A DNA stretch of 38,587 nucleotides from DASYTH01 sp035762905 (GCF_035762905.1 NZ_DASUCC010000065.1:1-38587), one strand, 5' to 3'. Numbered from the stretch's first letter, positions 7,063 to 15,839 are shown. Notes: generated from the letters alone by a model not told the origin. Program-made: numbers and translations.

Positions 7063-7249
7063 CTAGTCCGCCTCTCCGGGATTAACTGCTGTTGTTGCGT
7101 TCCAGCGAGAGGTGCGGGTTGGCGGGGTGATTGTGGCTGGGTTGCGTCACGGTGCCCCTGAGGTTGCGTTGGTTGGGCCGAGAGTTGTCTCGATGATCCA
7201 CAGGACAGGCTCTGGCTTCTCGGGGTGGAGCGCAAGTGAGGTGGCGCGG

Positions 7250-8263
7250 TCAGGCGGTCGCCCAGGCGAGGACCTCGTCGGCGGGTCGGGTGTTGATCAC
7301 CCGGTCGGCGGTGACGCCGCATTCCTCGGCCCTGGCACAGCCGTAGTGCTGCCAGTAGAGCTGTCCCGGCGCGTGGGCGTCGCTGTCGATGGCGAAGACG
7401 CAGTCCAGCTCGAGGGCCAGGCGGAGCAGCCGGCGCGGCGGGTCGAGGCGGTCGGGCCGGGAGTTGATCTCCACCGCGACCCCGTTGTTGCGGCAGGCGG
7501 CGAAGATCACCTCCGGGTCGAATTCCGACTCCGGGCGGCCGCGCCCGGCGACCCTGCGGCCGGTGCAGTGGCCGAGCACGTCGGTGTGCGGGTTCTCGAT
7601 CGCGGTCAGCATCCGCTCGGTCATCTCGCCCGCGGGCATCCGCAGGGCCGAATGCACGCTGGCCACCACGATGTCCAGCCGGGACAGCAGCTCGGGCTCC
7701 TGGTCCAGCCCGCCGTCGGCCAGGATGTCCACCTCGATGCCGGTCAGGATCCGGAACGGTGCCAGCTCCTCGTTCAGCTCGGCCACCACGTCCAGTTGCT
7801 TGCGCAGCCGGTCGGCGGACAACCCGTTGGCCACGGTCAGCCGCGGTGAGTGATCGGTGAGCACCATCCACTCGTGGCCGAGCGCGGCGGCCGCCTCGGC
7901 CATCTCCCGGATCGGGCTGCCGCCGTCGGACCAGTCCGAGTGCGTGTGGCAGTCGCCGCGCAGCGCCGCAAGCAGCTCCGATCCGGCGGCGGCCAGCGGC
8001 TGCTCGCCGACGTCGGTCAGCCCGGCGAGATAGCCGGGCACCTCCCCGGCCGCCGCCTCGGTGATCACCGCGGCGGTGCTCTTGCCGATCCCGGGCAGGG
8101 CGGTCAGCGTGCCGGCCCGCAGGCGTTGTTCCAACTCGCCGGCCGGCAGCCCGGCCACGACCGCCGCGGCCCGCCGGAACGCCTGCACCTTGTGCGTCGG
8201 CTCACCGGCTCGCTCCAGGTACAACGCGATCTGCTTGAGTGCTTGCACGGGCTCCACCGGCAA
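7250..8263 (-). CDS. HhH and PHP domain metal-dependent phosphoesterase (PolX C-terminal-like)
   Basis: A 337-residue protein starting at a TTG preceded by AAGGA. The N-terminal ~90 residues resemble the 8-kDa helical part of family X DNA polymerases and include a helix-hairpin-helix (TALPGIGKSTAAVI). The rest is a PHP domain with all metal-binding motifs: CHTHSDWSDG, LTDHSPR, GIEVDI, VASVHSA, GHCTGR, VEINSRPDR and DSDAH. The nucleotidyltransferase palm of true PolX is absent, so this is not a polymerase. A 3'-end processing or phosphatase role in DNA repair is a reasonable guess from the domains. It is divergent from the DUF3040 gene across 282 nt and converges with the zinc peptidase gene. 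Confidence 0.85.
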   Translation of the reverse strand: MPVEPVQALKQIALYLERAGEPTHKVQAFRRAAAVVAGLPAGELEQRLRAGTLTALPGIGKSTAAVITEAAAGEVPGYLAGLTDVGEQPLAAAGSELLAALRGDCHTHSDWSDGGSPIREMAEAAAALGHEWMVLTDHSPRLTVANGLSADRLRKQLDVVAELNEELAPFRILTGIEVDILADGGLDQEPELLSRLDIVVASVHSALRMPAGEMTERMLTAIENPHTDVLGHCTGRRVAGRGRPESEFDPEVIFAACRNNGVAVEINSRPDRLDPPRRLLRLALELDCVFAIDSDAHAPGQLYWQHYGCARAEECGVTADRVINTRPADEVLAWATA

Positions 8264-8545
8264 TACCTACCATCCTTCGGTCGTGTGATGCTGGGCGGCG
8301 TCCGCCCGGTGACGGCCAGTGACAAATCCCGGTTTTCCCCGGTGTTTCCGGCTCTACCCGTAGTCCAGACGCAGCCGAGTCCTGTCGGTTTTGCTGTTGC
8401 TGACGACCGTGATGCAGGATCGGGTAGTCGCGAGGACCTCCGGCTCGTATTCTGGATGGTGACGCCCCCAGAGCGGGGTGCCCGCCGGGTCCGGCGGCAA
8501 CCGTGATCACCCGGCGCCCGCGACCGCTGTGCCGGAGGAGGAACG

Positions 8546-8950
8546 ATGCCACTCTCCGAGCACGAGCAGCGTTTGCTCGATCAGATCGAGCGCGCGCTCT
8601 ATGCCGAGGATCCCAAGTTCGCCTCGTCGGTGCGTGGTGCCCGGCTGCGGCGGCCTTCCCGGCGGCGCCGGCTACAGGGCATCGCCCTGTTCGTGCTCGG
8701 AGTCGCTCTTCTGGTTCTCGGCGTCGTGCTCCCGCTCAAGCCGGGTGGCGTACCGGTTGTGAGCCTGCTCGGTTTCCTGGTCATGTTCTTTGGCGCGCTG
8801 CTGACCCTCACCGCCATCCGTCAGGGCGATCAGGGCGAGGAGTCCGGTGAGGAGTCCGGCGGCGCCAGCAACGTCACCAAGCTCCGGCGGAGTTCCTTCT
8901 CGCAGCGGATGGAGGAGCGCTTCCGCAAGCGCTTCGACGAAGAGCGTTAG
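8546..8950 (+). CDS. DUF3040 family membrane protein
   Basis: A 134-residue protein starting MPLSEHEQRLLDQIERALY, the hallmark N-terminus of DUF3040. A basic stretch (RRPSRRRRLQG) precedes two predicted membrane helices at about 45-62 and 70-90. The C-terminus is charged and cytoplasmic. DUF3040 genes commonly sit near mraZ in actinobacteria; their function is not established. ATG 8546 has a strong ribosome site, GGAGGAGG. A possible -10 (TATTCT, 8448-8453) lies upstream without a clear -35. The 282-nt gap before it holds nothing else that I recognise. Confidence 0.9.
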   Translation: MPLSEHEQRLLDQIERALYAEDPKFASSVRGARLRRPSRRRRLQGIALFVLGVALLVLGVVLPLKPGGVPVVSLLGFLVMFFGALLTLTAIRQGDQGEESGEESGGASNVTKLRRSSFSQRMEERFRKRFDEER

Positions 8951-9018
8951 CTGCTCCTCGACCGTCAGGTCCATCACAGCACGACCGGAATCCGAGCCCC
9001 ATCGCCCTAACATGCTGT

Positions 9019-9036
9019 GCAGACAATGTGGTCTGC
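9019..9036. promoter_or_regulatory. Inverted repeat upstream of the aldehyde dehydrogenase gene
   Basis: GCAGAC (9019-9024) and GTCTGC (9031-9036) are perfect 6-bp arms around AATGTG, centred 43 nt before the TTG start. The size and position suit an operator half-site pair, but no regulator gene is adjacent. Confidence 0.35.
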
Positions 9037-9070
9037 CACCAGCGGTTCTTGACATGGGAGGGCGATCCAC

Positions 9071-10642
9071 TTGGCGTCTGGTCTGCGGGTACCCCAATTC
9101 GCACAGTGGTCGGACCTGCTCGAGCGGGCCGCCAAGACCGCCCCTTCCGCGTTCTCCGGTGACCGGCTGCGCAACCTGCACGAGGGCGGCTGGCAGGACT
9201 CCGGCGAACCGTCGGCCCTGGTCACCCCGGTCGACCAGACCGGTCTCGGCTACCTGTCCAAGGTGGACGAGCGCACCGCGCTCGCCGCCGTCGGGTACGC
9301 CCACGAACAGCACGGCCAGTGGGCCGGGGTTCCGCTGGCCGAGCGGCGGGCCCGGGTGGCCGCCGCCGTCGAGGCGATGACCGCGGCCCGCGACGACCTC
9401 GCGCTGCTGCTGGCCTGGGAGATCGGCAAGCCGTGGCGGCTGGCCTGCGCCGACGTGGACCGGGCGCTGGACGGGGTGCGCTGGTACCTGGACAACATCG
9501 AGCGGATGCTGGCCACCGATGCCGACGGCCGGCCGTTCCAGCGCTGCCCACTGCCTGGCCCGGTCAGCAACATCGCCAGCTGGAACTACCCGATGAGCGT
9601 GCTGGTGCACGCCGAGCTGGTGCAGCTGCTTGCCGGCAACGCGGTGGTGGCCAAGACCCCGACCCAGGGCGGGGCGTTCTGCCTCACGGTCGCGCACGCG
9701 CTGATGCACGACGCCGGCCTGCCGGTGACCCTGCTGTCCGGGGACGGCTCGACGCTGTCCTCCGCGCTGGTGCGTTCGGCCGAGATCGGCGCGCTGGCGT
9801 TCGTGGGCGGCCGGGACAACGGCGGCAAGGTGGCGGCGCAGCTGGTGGACACCGGCAAGCGGCACATGCTCGAGCAGGAGGGCCTGAACTGCTGGGGGAT
9901 CTGGGAGTTCTCCGACTGGGACGGTCTGGCCACGCACCTGCGCAAGGGTTTCGAGTACGCCAAGCAGCGGTGCACCGCCTACCCGCGGTTCGTGGTGCAG
10001 CGCAAGCTGGTGGACCAGTTCCTGGCCGCCTACCTGCCGGTGGTCACCTCGGCCCGGTTCGGGCACCCGCTGGCGACGGCGGCGGACGACGAGGAGCTGC
10101 CGCAGCTGGACTTCGGTCCGCTGATCTCCGCCGCCAAGGCGGCCGAGCTGCGCACCAAGGTGGACGAGGCGCTCGGCCACGGCGCGATCCCGCTGTACCG
10201 GGGTTCGCTTGCCAAGGGCCGGTTCCTGGACGGCCAGGACACCTCCGCCTACGTCGCGCCGACCACGCTGCTCGCCCCGGCCGGGGCGAGCAGACTGATG
10301 CACGAGGAGCCGTTCGGCCCGGTGGACACGATCGTCGTGGTGGACACCCAGGCCGAGCTGCTGGCCCAGATGAACGCCTCAAACGGCGCGCTGGTGGCCA
10401 GCATCGCCAGCGACGACGAGGAGCTGGCCGGCCGGCTTGCCGAGCACGTGCAGGCGTTCAAGGTCGGGGTGAACAAGCCCCGGTCGCGCGGTGACCGCGA
10501 GGAGCCGTTCGGCGGCCGCGGCGGGTCCTGGAAGGGCGCCTTCGTGGGCGGCGTGCACCTGGTGCACGCGGTCACCCAGGGTCCGCAGGACGAGCTGCTC
10601 TACGGCAACTTCCCCAACTACAACCGGTACCCGGACGTCTGA
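9071..10642 (+). CDS. Aldehyde dehydrogenase family protein (divergent)
   Basis: A 523-residue NAD(P)-dependent aldehyde dehydrogenase superfamily member. The catalytic cysteine is C301 in YAKQRCTAYP, matching the family's QRCTA. The general base position is E268, but its context is MLEQEGLN instead of the usual LELGGK. The oxyanion asparagine is N172 in ASWNYP. An EEPFGPV motif and the NxPRSRGD segment follow near the C-terminus. The start is TTG 9071, preceded by GGGAGGG at 8-nt spacing; no in-frame ATG fits. The substrate is unknown. The altered base motif suggests a subfamily with unusual chemistry. It converges with tgpA, with only 14 nt between the stop codons. Confidence 0.85.
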   Translation: MASGLRVPQFAQWSDLLERAAKTAPSAFSGDRLRNLHEGGWQDSGEPSALVTPVDQTGLGYLSKVDERTALAAVGYAHEQHGQWAGVPLAERRARVAAAVEAMTAARDDLALLLAWEIGKPWRLACADVDRALDGVRWYLDNIERMLATDADGRPFQRCPLPGPVSNIASWNYPMSVLVHAELVQLLAGNAVVAKTPTQGGAFCLTVAHALMHDAGLPVTLLSGDGSTLSSALVRSAEIGALAFVGGRDNGGKVAAQLVDTGKRHMLEQEGLNCWGIWEFSDWDGLATHLRKGFEYAKQRCTAYPRFVVQRKLVDQFLAAYLPVVTSARFGHPLATAADDEELPQLDFGPLISAAKAAELRTKVDEALGHGAIPLYRGSLAKGRFLDGQDTSAYVAPTTLLAPAGASRLMHEEPFGPVDTIVVVDTQAELLAQMNASNGALVASIASDDEELAGRLAEHVQAFKVGVNKPRSRGDREEPFGGRGGSWKGAFVGGVHLVHAVTQGPQDELLYGNFPNYNRYPDV

Positions 10643-10665
10643 TCCGGGCGGCCCGGTCAGTCCGG
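10631..10665. terminator. Bidirectional hairpin spanning two convergent stop codons
   Basis: CCGGAC (10631-10636) pairs with GTCCGG (10660-10665), TGA (10640-10642) with TCA (10657-10659), and CCGGG (10644-10648) with CCCGG (10652-10656) around a CGG loop. The left strand has small bulges at GTC and T. The TGA is the stop of the aldehyde dehydrogenase gene, and the TCA is the complement of the tgpA stop. There is no T-run, so it would act as a U-less terminator or as 3'-end protection for both mRNAs. Confidence 0.6.
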
Positions 10666-13200
10666 GGTCTCGCTGATGTAGGTGGGGTCGTACCGGGACC
10701 TGCGGCGCCGGTGCAGGACGGAGCGGGGGAGCAGCCGGGCGCGCAGGGCCAGGGGGGCGGTCCGGCGCAGGCCGGCGACCAGCTGATCGAAGGCCGGCGG
10801 GAGGTTCGGGTCGGGTTGGGACCGCCCGCTGTACCAGGACCGTTCGACCGCGCCGACCACGGTGCGCAGCGCGGCCTTGCCGTCCTCGTCCAGCTCGTGC
10901 TCGTGGGCCAGGCGGCGGGCGGCCATCCGCACGGTCTCCGTGTCGACCGGCTCGGCACCCCGGTCGACCGACTCGGCCAGCAGCTCCGCCCAGGCGGCCG
11001 AGGCGGCCGCGGCGGCGTTGTGGCGCACGGCGTGCCGGCGGGTCCGGCGGCGCCACTCGCGGATGAACCCGGGAGCGGCCGCCGCGGCCAGCGCCAGCAC
11101 CAGGGCGGTCAGCCACCAGGAGAACAGCGCGGCGGCCAGTCCGAGGGCCAGCAGCCAGGCCACCGCCGCGGCCGTGGCCAGCAGCCGTGGCCGAGTGGCC
11201 AGCCGACCGGTCGCGACCAGCCGCCCTGGCAGGTTGCCCTGGCCCTGGCGCGGGCCCCCGCCCCCGCCGAGGACCGACGCACGGCGGAAGGCGAACCAGG
11301 CGAGCAGGGTGAGCGTCATCGCGATCACGACGCTGATGCCGGCCGTCCAGCCGATCCAGGCCGGCTTGGCGGCCTCGCCCGGGGTGGCCACCACGCCGCC
11401 GGCACCCGGGTCGGTCCTGTCGTTCTGGCTGCTCGGCTGCACGGGCGCGCCCGGTCCGGCCTGCGCCGTCGTCGACGGGGCGATCTCCTCGGACTCGCTG
11501 CCGGCGATGCCGGACTCGGTGGCGTAGGGCGGGGTGAAGGTGCGGCCGTTGTCCAGCGGCGTCGGGTCGAACATCGTCCAGCCCTGGCCCGGGAAGTAGA
11601 TCTCCACCCAGGCGTGCGCGTCCTGGTTGCTGATCGTCCGGTAGTCGCCGTTCGCGTAGCCGCCGGTGTAGCCGATCGCCACCCGGGACGGCAGCCGGAC
11701 GGCCCGGGCCAGCAGGGCCATCGCCGAGGCGTACTGCTCGCAGAACCCTTTCTTGGAGTCGAACAGGAAGTCGATCAGCGCGTCCTCGTCCGCGCCCCTG
11801 CCGGTCTCCAGCTCGTATTCGAAGCCGTTGCCGTCGAAGTGCTTCTCCAGCGCCCGGGCCTTGTCGAACGGGTTGGTCGCCCCGCCGACGATCTGCTCGG
11901 CCAGCTCCTGCACCCGCGGGTCGATGTCCTCGTTCGTCAGGTACATCGATTCGAGCTTGCTGTAGTCGGTGCCCGCGATGCGCAGCACGTCGGCGGTGGG
12001 GAGGGTGAGGTCGACCTCCTCGCGGACCGTGGGGACGGACCGCTTGCGCTCGCTGTAGACCATGCCGCTGCTCGGGTCGTAGCGCGTCCCGTCCGGCAGG
12101 CCGGAGATCCGCTGCGGGGTTCCGTACACCCCGACGAACAGGTCCTGGTAGTCGCCGACCGGCTCGATCTCGATCGTGTCGAGCTCGCCGCTGAGCGGCC
12201 GGCTGCCCGGCGGTGTCGGCAGCGGGCGCCGCCGCTGGTTGGCCGACTCGCCGCTCGGCATGGGCGATTGGAGGGAGAAACCACCGTTGCGGTTGTATTT
12301 CGCCAGGGTCAGCACCCGCATGTAGCGGCCGGTCTGGTCGAGGCCCCGGACCCGGAACAGCTCGCGGTTGGCGCCCTGGTCGAGCATCCCGCGCAGCTGG
12401 GTGAACGGCTTGAGGCCGAGGCCGCCCGAACCGCCGCCCCCGCCGCCGCCGGGCAGCTGGCCGACCGTGCCGATCAGCGTGAACGTCGAGCCGGCGATCA
12501 GGGCGATCACCAGCGCGGTGGACACCTGGGCCGTCGGCGAACCGAACCCGGCACCGGTGCCGGGCATCGCCGGCCGGTTGCGCCACTGCTGGTGCCGGTG
12601 CGCCCCGTCCACGGCAAGCAGCAGGGCGAACGAGGCGGCGCCGAGCACGAACGACCACCACGGCAGCATGTCGTTGGCCAGCGAGGCCGGCACCGCGTAC
12701 ACGCACAGCAGCACCAGCCCGCAGGCGGCCGGAGTGCCGGCGGCGACGGCCAGCGTGTCCACCAGCACGGCCACCAGCCCGATCGCGACCACCACCAGGC
12801 ACAGCACGGCCGCGTTCGCGGTGACCGGAGGCACGCCGGTGCGCACCACCTCGACCGACCGGGTAAGCACCTCGCCCAGCTCGGCGATGGCGGCCGGCCC
12901 GGGCAGCACGCCGAGGATGCCGGAGTTGGTGAACAGCGCGACCAGCAGGCACAGCACGGCGAACAACTGGGCCAGGCCCACCACCACCACCGGGGTCCGG
13001 ATCGCCCGCAGACCCAGGCCGGTGGCGGTCACCACGATCACCGCGACGCCGGCGTAGCCGAGCCAGCGCGCGCCCTCGATCACGCCGGACATCGCGGTCG
13101 ACGCACACAGCGTGGTGAGCGCCGCGACCACCGGGGTCACCGTCATCGACCACTGTTGCGAGGTCATGCCCTCGGCAGGGGGTGCGCTCATGTGGCCCAT
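10657..13200 (-). CDS. TgpA-type transmembrane transglutaminase-like protein
   Basis: An 847-residue membrane protein. The N-terminal ~240 residues hold about six to eight hydrophobic helices (DUF3488-like), then a Gly-rich linker and a large outer domain. The transglutaminase core has its full triad: C487 in KKGFCEQYAS, H529 in QDAHAWVEI and D545 in MFDPTP. Two to three further helices (about 610-720) and a DUF4129-like basic C-terminus follow. It is the last gene of the moxR-DUF58-tgpA operon, a set conserved in actinobacteria beside mraZ; the substrate is not known. Start choice is uncertain (ATG 13200 or ATG 13191), as neither has a clear ribosome site. Confidence 0.9.
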   Translation of the reverse strand: MGHMSAPPAEGMTSQQWSMTVTPVVAALTTLCASTAMSGVIEGARWLGYAGVAVIVVTATGLGLRAIRTPVVVVGLAQLFAVLCLLVALFTNSGILGVLPGPAAIAELGEVLTRSVEVVRTGVPPVTANAAVLCLVVVAIGLVAVLVDTLAVAAGTPAACGLVLLCVYAVPASLANDMLPWWSFVLGAASFALLLAVDGAHRHQQWRNRPAMPGTGAGFGSPTAQVSTALVIALIAGSTFTLIGTVGQLPGGGGGGGSGGLGLKPFTQLRGMLDQGANRELFRVRGLDQTGRYMRVLTLAKYNRNGGFSLQSPMPSGESANQRRRPLPTPPGSRPLSGELDTIEIEPVGDYQDLFVGVYGTPQRISGLPDGTRYDPSSGMVYSERKRSVPTVREEVDLTLPTADVLRIAGTDYSKLESMYLTNEDIDPRVQELAEQIVGGATNPFDKARALEKHFDGNGFEYELETGRGADEDALIDFLFDSKKGFCEQYASAMALLARAVRLPSRVAIGYTGGYANGDYRTISNQDAHAWVEIYFPGQGWTMFDPTPLDNGRTFTPPYATESGIAGSESEEIAPSTTAQAGPGAPVQPSSQNDRTDPGAGGVVATPGEAAKPAWIGWTAGISVVIAMTLTLLAWFAFRRASVLGGGGGPRQGQGNLPGRLVATGRLATRPRLLATAAAVAWLLALGLAAALFSWWLTALVLALAAAAAPGFIREWRRRTRRHAVRHNAAAAASAAWAELLAESVDRGAEPVDTETVRMAARRLAHEHELDEDGKAALRTVVGAVERSWYSGRSQPDPNLPPAFDQLVAGLRRTAPLALRARLLPRSVLHRRRRSRYDPTYISETPD

Positions 13201-13202
13201 GA

Positions 13203-13222
13203 TTCGCTCGCAAGCTCGCTCA
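13203..13222 (-). repeat. Dispersed 20-bp repeat, copy 1 (supplies the DUF58 stop codon)
   Basis: TGAGCGAGCTTGCGAGCGAA on the minus strand. An identical copy is at 16581-16600 on the plus strand. Here its first three bases are the TGA stop of the DUF58 gene, and the sequence ends 3 nt before the tgpA ATG. I recall the same motif, often annotated as a spurious (M/V)SELASE N-terminus, in many actinobacterial gene starts. Confidence 0.85.
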
Positions 13223-14485
13223 TTGTCCCGCTCCCGCGATCATGCTGTCGTCCCGGTTGAGGCCGGTCCGGCACAGGCTGGCCCAGATCCGGCTCATCGG
13301 TGCACCTGGGGTCGCCACCGCCACGCCCCAGCCGGCGTTGCGGAGCAGGGCCAGTGCGCCATGGTGGTCGGCCGGCGGCTCCTCGCCGGACTGCCACGCG
13401 GACACGTCCAGCAGCACCGCCAGGTTGCGGCTGCTCCTGGTCCGGTGCCGGACCAGGTTGCCGAGCGATTCGGGGGTGGCCGCGCCGATCACCGCGATCA
13501 GCTCCTGGCCGCCCGCCGGGTCGGACCGGCAGTCGATCTCGCGCTGGGTGGTCGGCTGCAGCGCGGCCAGCGCGTCCAGCACGACGTTGTCGTGGTGGGT
13601 GCCGTCGCCGGAGTCGCCGACCAGCTGGTGGCCGCTCTCGGTGACCAGCCGGATCCGGTGGCCGTGCCGGTGCAGGTGCAGGCACACGCTGGCGGCGAAG
13701 GAGATCGCCCACTCCAGGCTGGCGGTGGCGCCCGAGCCGCGGTGCGCGGCCACCCGGTGGTCGAGCAGGATCGTGGTGCCGCCCCGCCACGGGCGCTCCT
13801 CCACCCGCACCATCATCTCGTCCCGCTTGGCCGTGGAGCGCCAGTGCACCTTGCGCAGGTCGTCGCCCTGCCGGTAGGGCCGCACGATCGCGTCGTCCTC
13901 GCCCTGACCGGCGTTGAGCCGTACCGAGCCGTCGTCGCCGGAGCCGAGCCCGGAGCCGCCCGGCACGCCGCCGAGCCGGACCACCCGTGGCACCACGATC
14001 AGCCGGGACACGTGCGCCAGTTCGCGTTCGAACTCGGCGAGGCCGAACGGGTCGGTGATGGTCGCCTTGAGCGGCCCGAGCTGCTGGATGCCGCGCAGCA
14101 TGGGATGCACGGTGTAGCGCAGCTGGGTGCCGGTGTGCCGGGGGAGATGCTCGATGACGAACCGCGGCTTGCCGCCGAGCGCGTAGGGCACCCCGTCCTG
14201 GACCAGCAGTCCGCCCGGCAGCAGCCGGCCGGTGCTGCGGATGTGGATGGCGACCTCGGCGCGCCCGCCGACCTGGACCCGGGGCGGGGTGATCCGCCGC
14301 TCGGCGTGCAGCCCGACCTTGGCCACCGCGGTGAGGAAGCAGACCAGCAGCGGCAGGGCGACCACGAACGCCGACACCCGCAGCAGATCCCGTTCGTTGA
14401 GCACCACCGAGCAGACCGCGGCGGCCAGGCCGGCGGCGAGCAGGCACCGGCCCCTCGTGGTCAGGCCGGACAGCGTGCCGCGCAT
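13220..14485 (-). CDS. DUF58 domain protein
   Basis: A 421-residue protein. Two hydrophobic segments near the N-terminus (about 10-55) are followed by a beta-rich region and the DUF58 signature RPYRQGDDLRKVHW with STAKRDEMMVR, which in this family forms part of a von Willebrand A-like fold. DUF58 proteins pair with MoxR ATPases and TgpA proteins; a role as a chaperone substrate or adaptor at the membrane is inference. ATG 14485 lies 5 nt after the moxR stop. An upstream ATG at 14521, inside moxR, is possible but has no better ribosome site. The stop codon falls inside a dispersed 20-bp repeat. Confidence 0.88.
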   Translation of the reverse strand: MRGTLSGLTTRGRCLLAAGLAAAVCSVVLNERDLLRVSAFVVALPLLVCFLTAVAKVGLHAERRITPPRVQVGGRAEVAIHIRSTGRLLPGGLLVQDGVPYALGGKPRFVIEHLPRHTGTQLRYTVHPMLRGIQQLGPLKATITDPFGLAEFERELAHVSRLIVVPRVVRLGGVPGGSGLGSGDDGSVRLNAGQGEDDAIVRPYRQGDDLRKVHWRSTAKRDEMMVRVEERPWRGGTTILLDHRVAAHRGSGATASLEWAISFAASVCLHLHRHGHRIRLVTESGHQLVGDSGDGTHHDNVVLDALAALQPTTQREIDCRSDPAGGQELIAVIGAATPESLGNLVRHRTRSSRNLAVLLDVSAWQSGEEPPADHHGALALLRNAGWGVAVATPGAPMSRIWASLCRTGLNRDDSMIAGAGQ

Positions 14486-14490
14486 GGCGG

Positions 14491-15612
14491 TTACCGGGGG
14501 CGGCGGGCCGGGTTCATCCACTGGGCGGCGGGATCGAGCCCGCCCTGCGGTACCGGCACACGCTGGATCAGGTTGCGGATCAGCTCGGCGGACGACCGGC
14601 GGCCGGCCTGTGCCTCCGCGGTGAGCACCAGCCGGTGGGCGAGCACCGGCATGGCGATGGAGTGCATGTCGTCCGGTACCACGAAGTCGCGTCCGGACAG
14701 CGCCGCCTGCGCCCGCGCGGCCCGCACCAGGTGCAGGGTGGACCGCGGCGAGGCGCCGATCCTGATCTCCGGCAGCCGGCGGGTGGCCGACACCAGCTCG
14801 ACGGCGTAGCGGCGCACCTCGGGGGAGAGCTCAACCCGGCGCACGGTCTCGATCAGCTTGATGATCTGCGCGGCGTCGGACACCGGCTGCAGGGTCTTCA
14901 TCGGGTCGGCCGCGGCGTGCTCCTCGACCATGGCGAGCTCGGCGTTGGGGTCCGGGTAGCCGATCGACACCCGGGCGGTGAACCGGTCCCGCTGGGCCTC
15001 GGGGAGTGCGTAGGTGCCCTCCATCTCGATCGGGTTCTGGGTGGCGATCACCATGAACGGCGCCTGCAGCCGGTAGGTGCTGGTGTCGACGGTGACCTGC
15101 TCCTCCTCCATGCACTCCAGCAGCGCCGACTGGGTCTTGGGGGAGGCCCGGTTGATCTCGTCACCGACCACGATGTTGGCGAACACCGGGCCGGGCCGGA
15201 ACTCGAAGTCGTTGGTCTGGCGGTTGAAGATGGACACCCCGGTCACGTCGCTCGGCAGCAGGTCCGGGGTGAACTGGATCCGGCTGACCGTGCAGTCGAT
15301 CGACCGGGCCAGCGCCTTGGCCAGCGAGGTCTTTCCGACTCCTGGCACGTCCTCGACCAGCAGGTGTCCCTCGGCGAGGAGGGTCACCAGCGCGATCCGC
15401 ACGACCTCCGGCTTGCCGACCAGCACCCGTTCGACGTTGGCCGCGATCCGCTGCACGGTCGCGTGCAGCTCGTCGAGCGCGGTGGGCCGGTGCCCGTCGG
15501 AGTTGGCGACCGGGGAATGGGAGTTCACCGCGGGGACCGGTGGGTAGTGCTCGCCCCCGTGCGGGCCGTAGGGGTTACCGGGAGGCGCAGCTGGCGGGGT
15601 ACTGGACGTCAC
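14491..15612 (-). CDS. MoxR family AAA+ ATPase
   Basis: A 373-residue AAA+ ATPase of the MoxR type. After a Pro-rich, probably disordered first ~42 residues come Walker A (VEDVPGVGKTS, K94), Walker B (VVGDEINRASP), sensor 1 (VIATQNPIE) and an arginine-finger region (EAQRDRF). MoxR ATPases act as chaperones that assemble or activate VWA-domain partners, here plausibly the DUF58 protein encoded just downstream. The GTG start at 15612 has an excellent AGGAGG 5 nt upstream. This is the first gene of the minus-strand operon, divergent from mraZ, and a TTGACA element lies 66 nt upstream of its start codon. Confidence 0.93.
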   Translation of the reverse strand: MTSSTPPAAPPGNPYGPHGGEHYPPVPAVNSHSPVANSDGHRPTALDELHATVQRIAANVERVLVGKPEVVRIALVTLLAEGHLLVEDVPGVGKTSLAKALARSIDCTVSRIQFTPDLLPSDVTGVSIFNRQTNDFEFRPGPVFANIVVGDEINRASPKTQSALLECMEEEQVTVDTSTYRLQAPFMVIATQNPIEMEGTYALPEAQRDRFTARVSIGYPDPNAELAMVEEHAAADPMKTLQPVSDAAQIIKLIETVRRVELSPEVRRYAVELVSATRRLPEIRIGASPRSTLHLVRAARAQAALSGRDFVVPDDMHSIAMPVLAHRLVLTAEAQAGRRSSAELIRNLIQRVPVPQGGLDPAAQWMNPARRPR

Positions 15613-15677
15613 ACGACCTCCTGGTGGTCGGACCCGTCAGCCACGGGTGGCGGCAGGGGCAAACATCTCATCAAGTG

Positions 15678-15718
15678 TGTCAAACCAGGGCGAAGTCCCC
15701 ATCCCCACGATGCCCCAC
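15678..15718 (-). promoter_or_regulatory. moxR -35 element with upstream MraZ-box-like repeats
   Basis: On the minus strand, GTGGGG occurs at 15718-15713 and 15708-15703 (10-bp period), followed by ATGGGG at 15702-15697, then a perfect TTGACA at 15683-15678. No good -10 was found at the expected distance. The boxes would sit just upstream of the -35 of the moxR operon. Confidence 0.4.
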
Positions 15719-15745
15719 TCTTGGTCCGCCGCACAGCCGAATCGT

Positions 15746-15759
15746 GTCCCAACTGGGAC
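15746..15759. promoter_or_regulatory. GTCCCA-AC-TGGGAC inverted repeat
   Basis: Perfect 6-bp arms around a 2-bp centre in the middle of the moxR/mraZ intergenic region. It looks like a protein-binding site. The TGGGA half also resembles a single MraZ box. No regulator is assigned. Confidence 0.35.
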
Positions 15760-15839
15760 GAAATCGTGCAATCACGCGGTCGCGGATTCGGGTGTCGGGT
15801 CATGGCTCGGTTTCCGCGTCCCCCGTCCAGGTCATTCTC

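Noticed and set aside
7179..7192. CGAGA-GTTG-TCTCG hairpin between the convergent peptidase and PHP genes
   Set aside because: Only a 5-bp stem with no T-run; too weak to call a terminator. Nothing else was recognised in the 187-nt gap.
9049..9056. TTGACA-like sequence just before the aldehyde dehydrogenase gene
   Set aside because: It lies within 20 nt of the start codon, leaving no room for a -10 and leader.
10379..13213. A 944-codon minus-strand frame over tgpA
   Set aside because: It is the out-of-frame shadow of tgpA, rich in Arg/Gly/Pro, with no recognisable domain.
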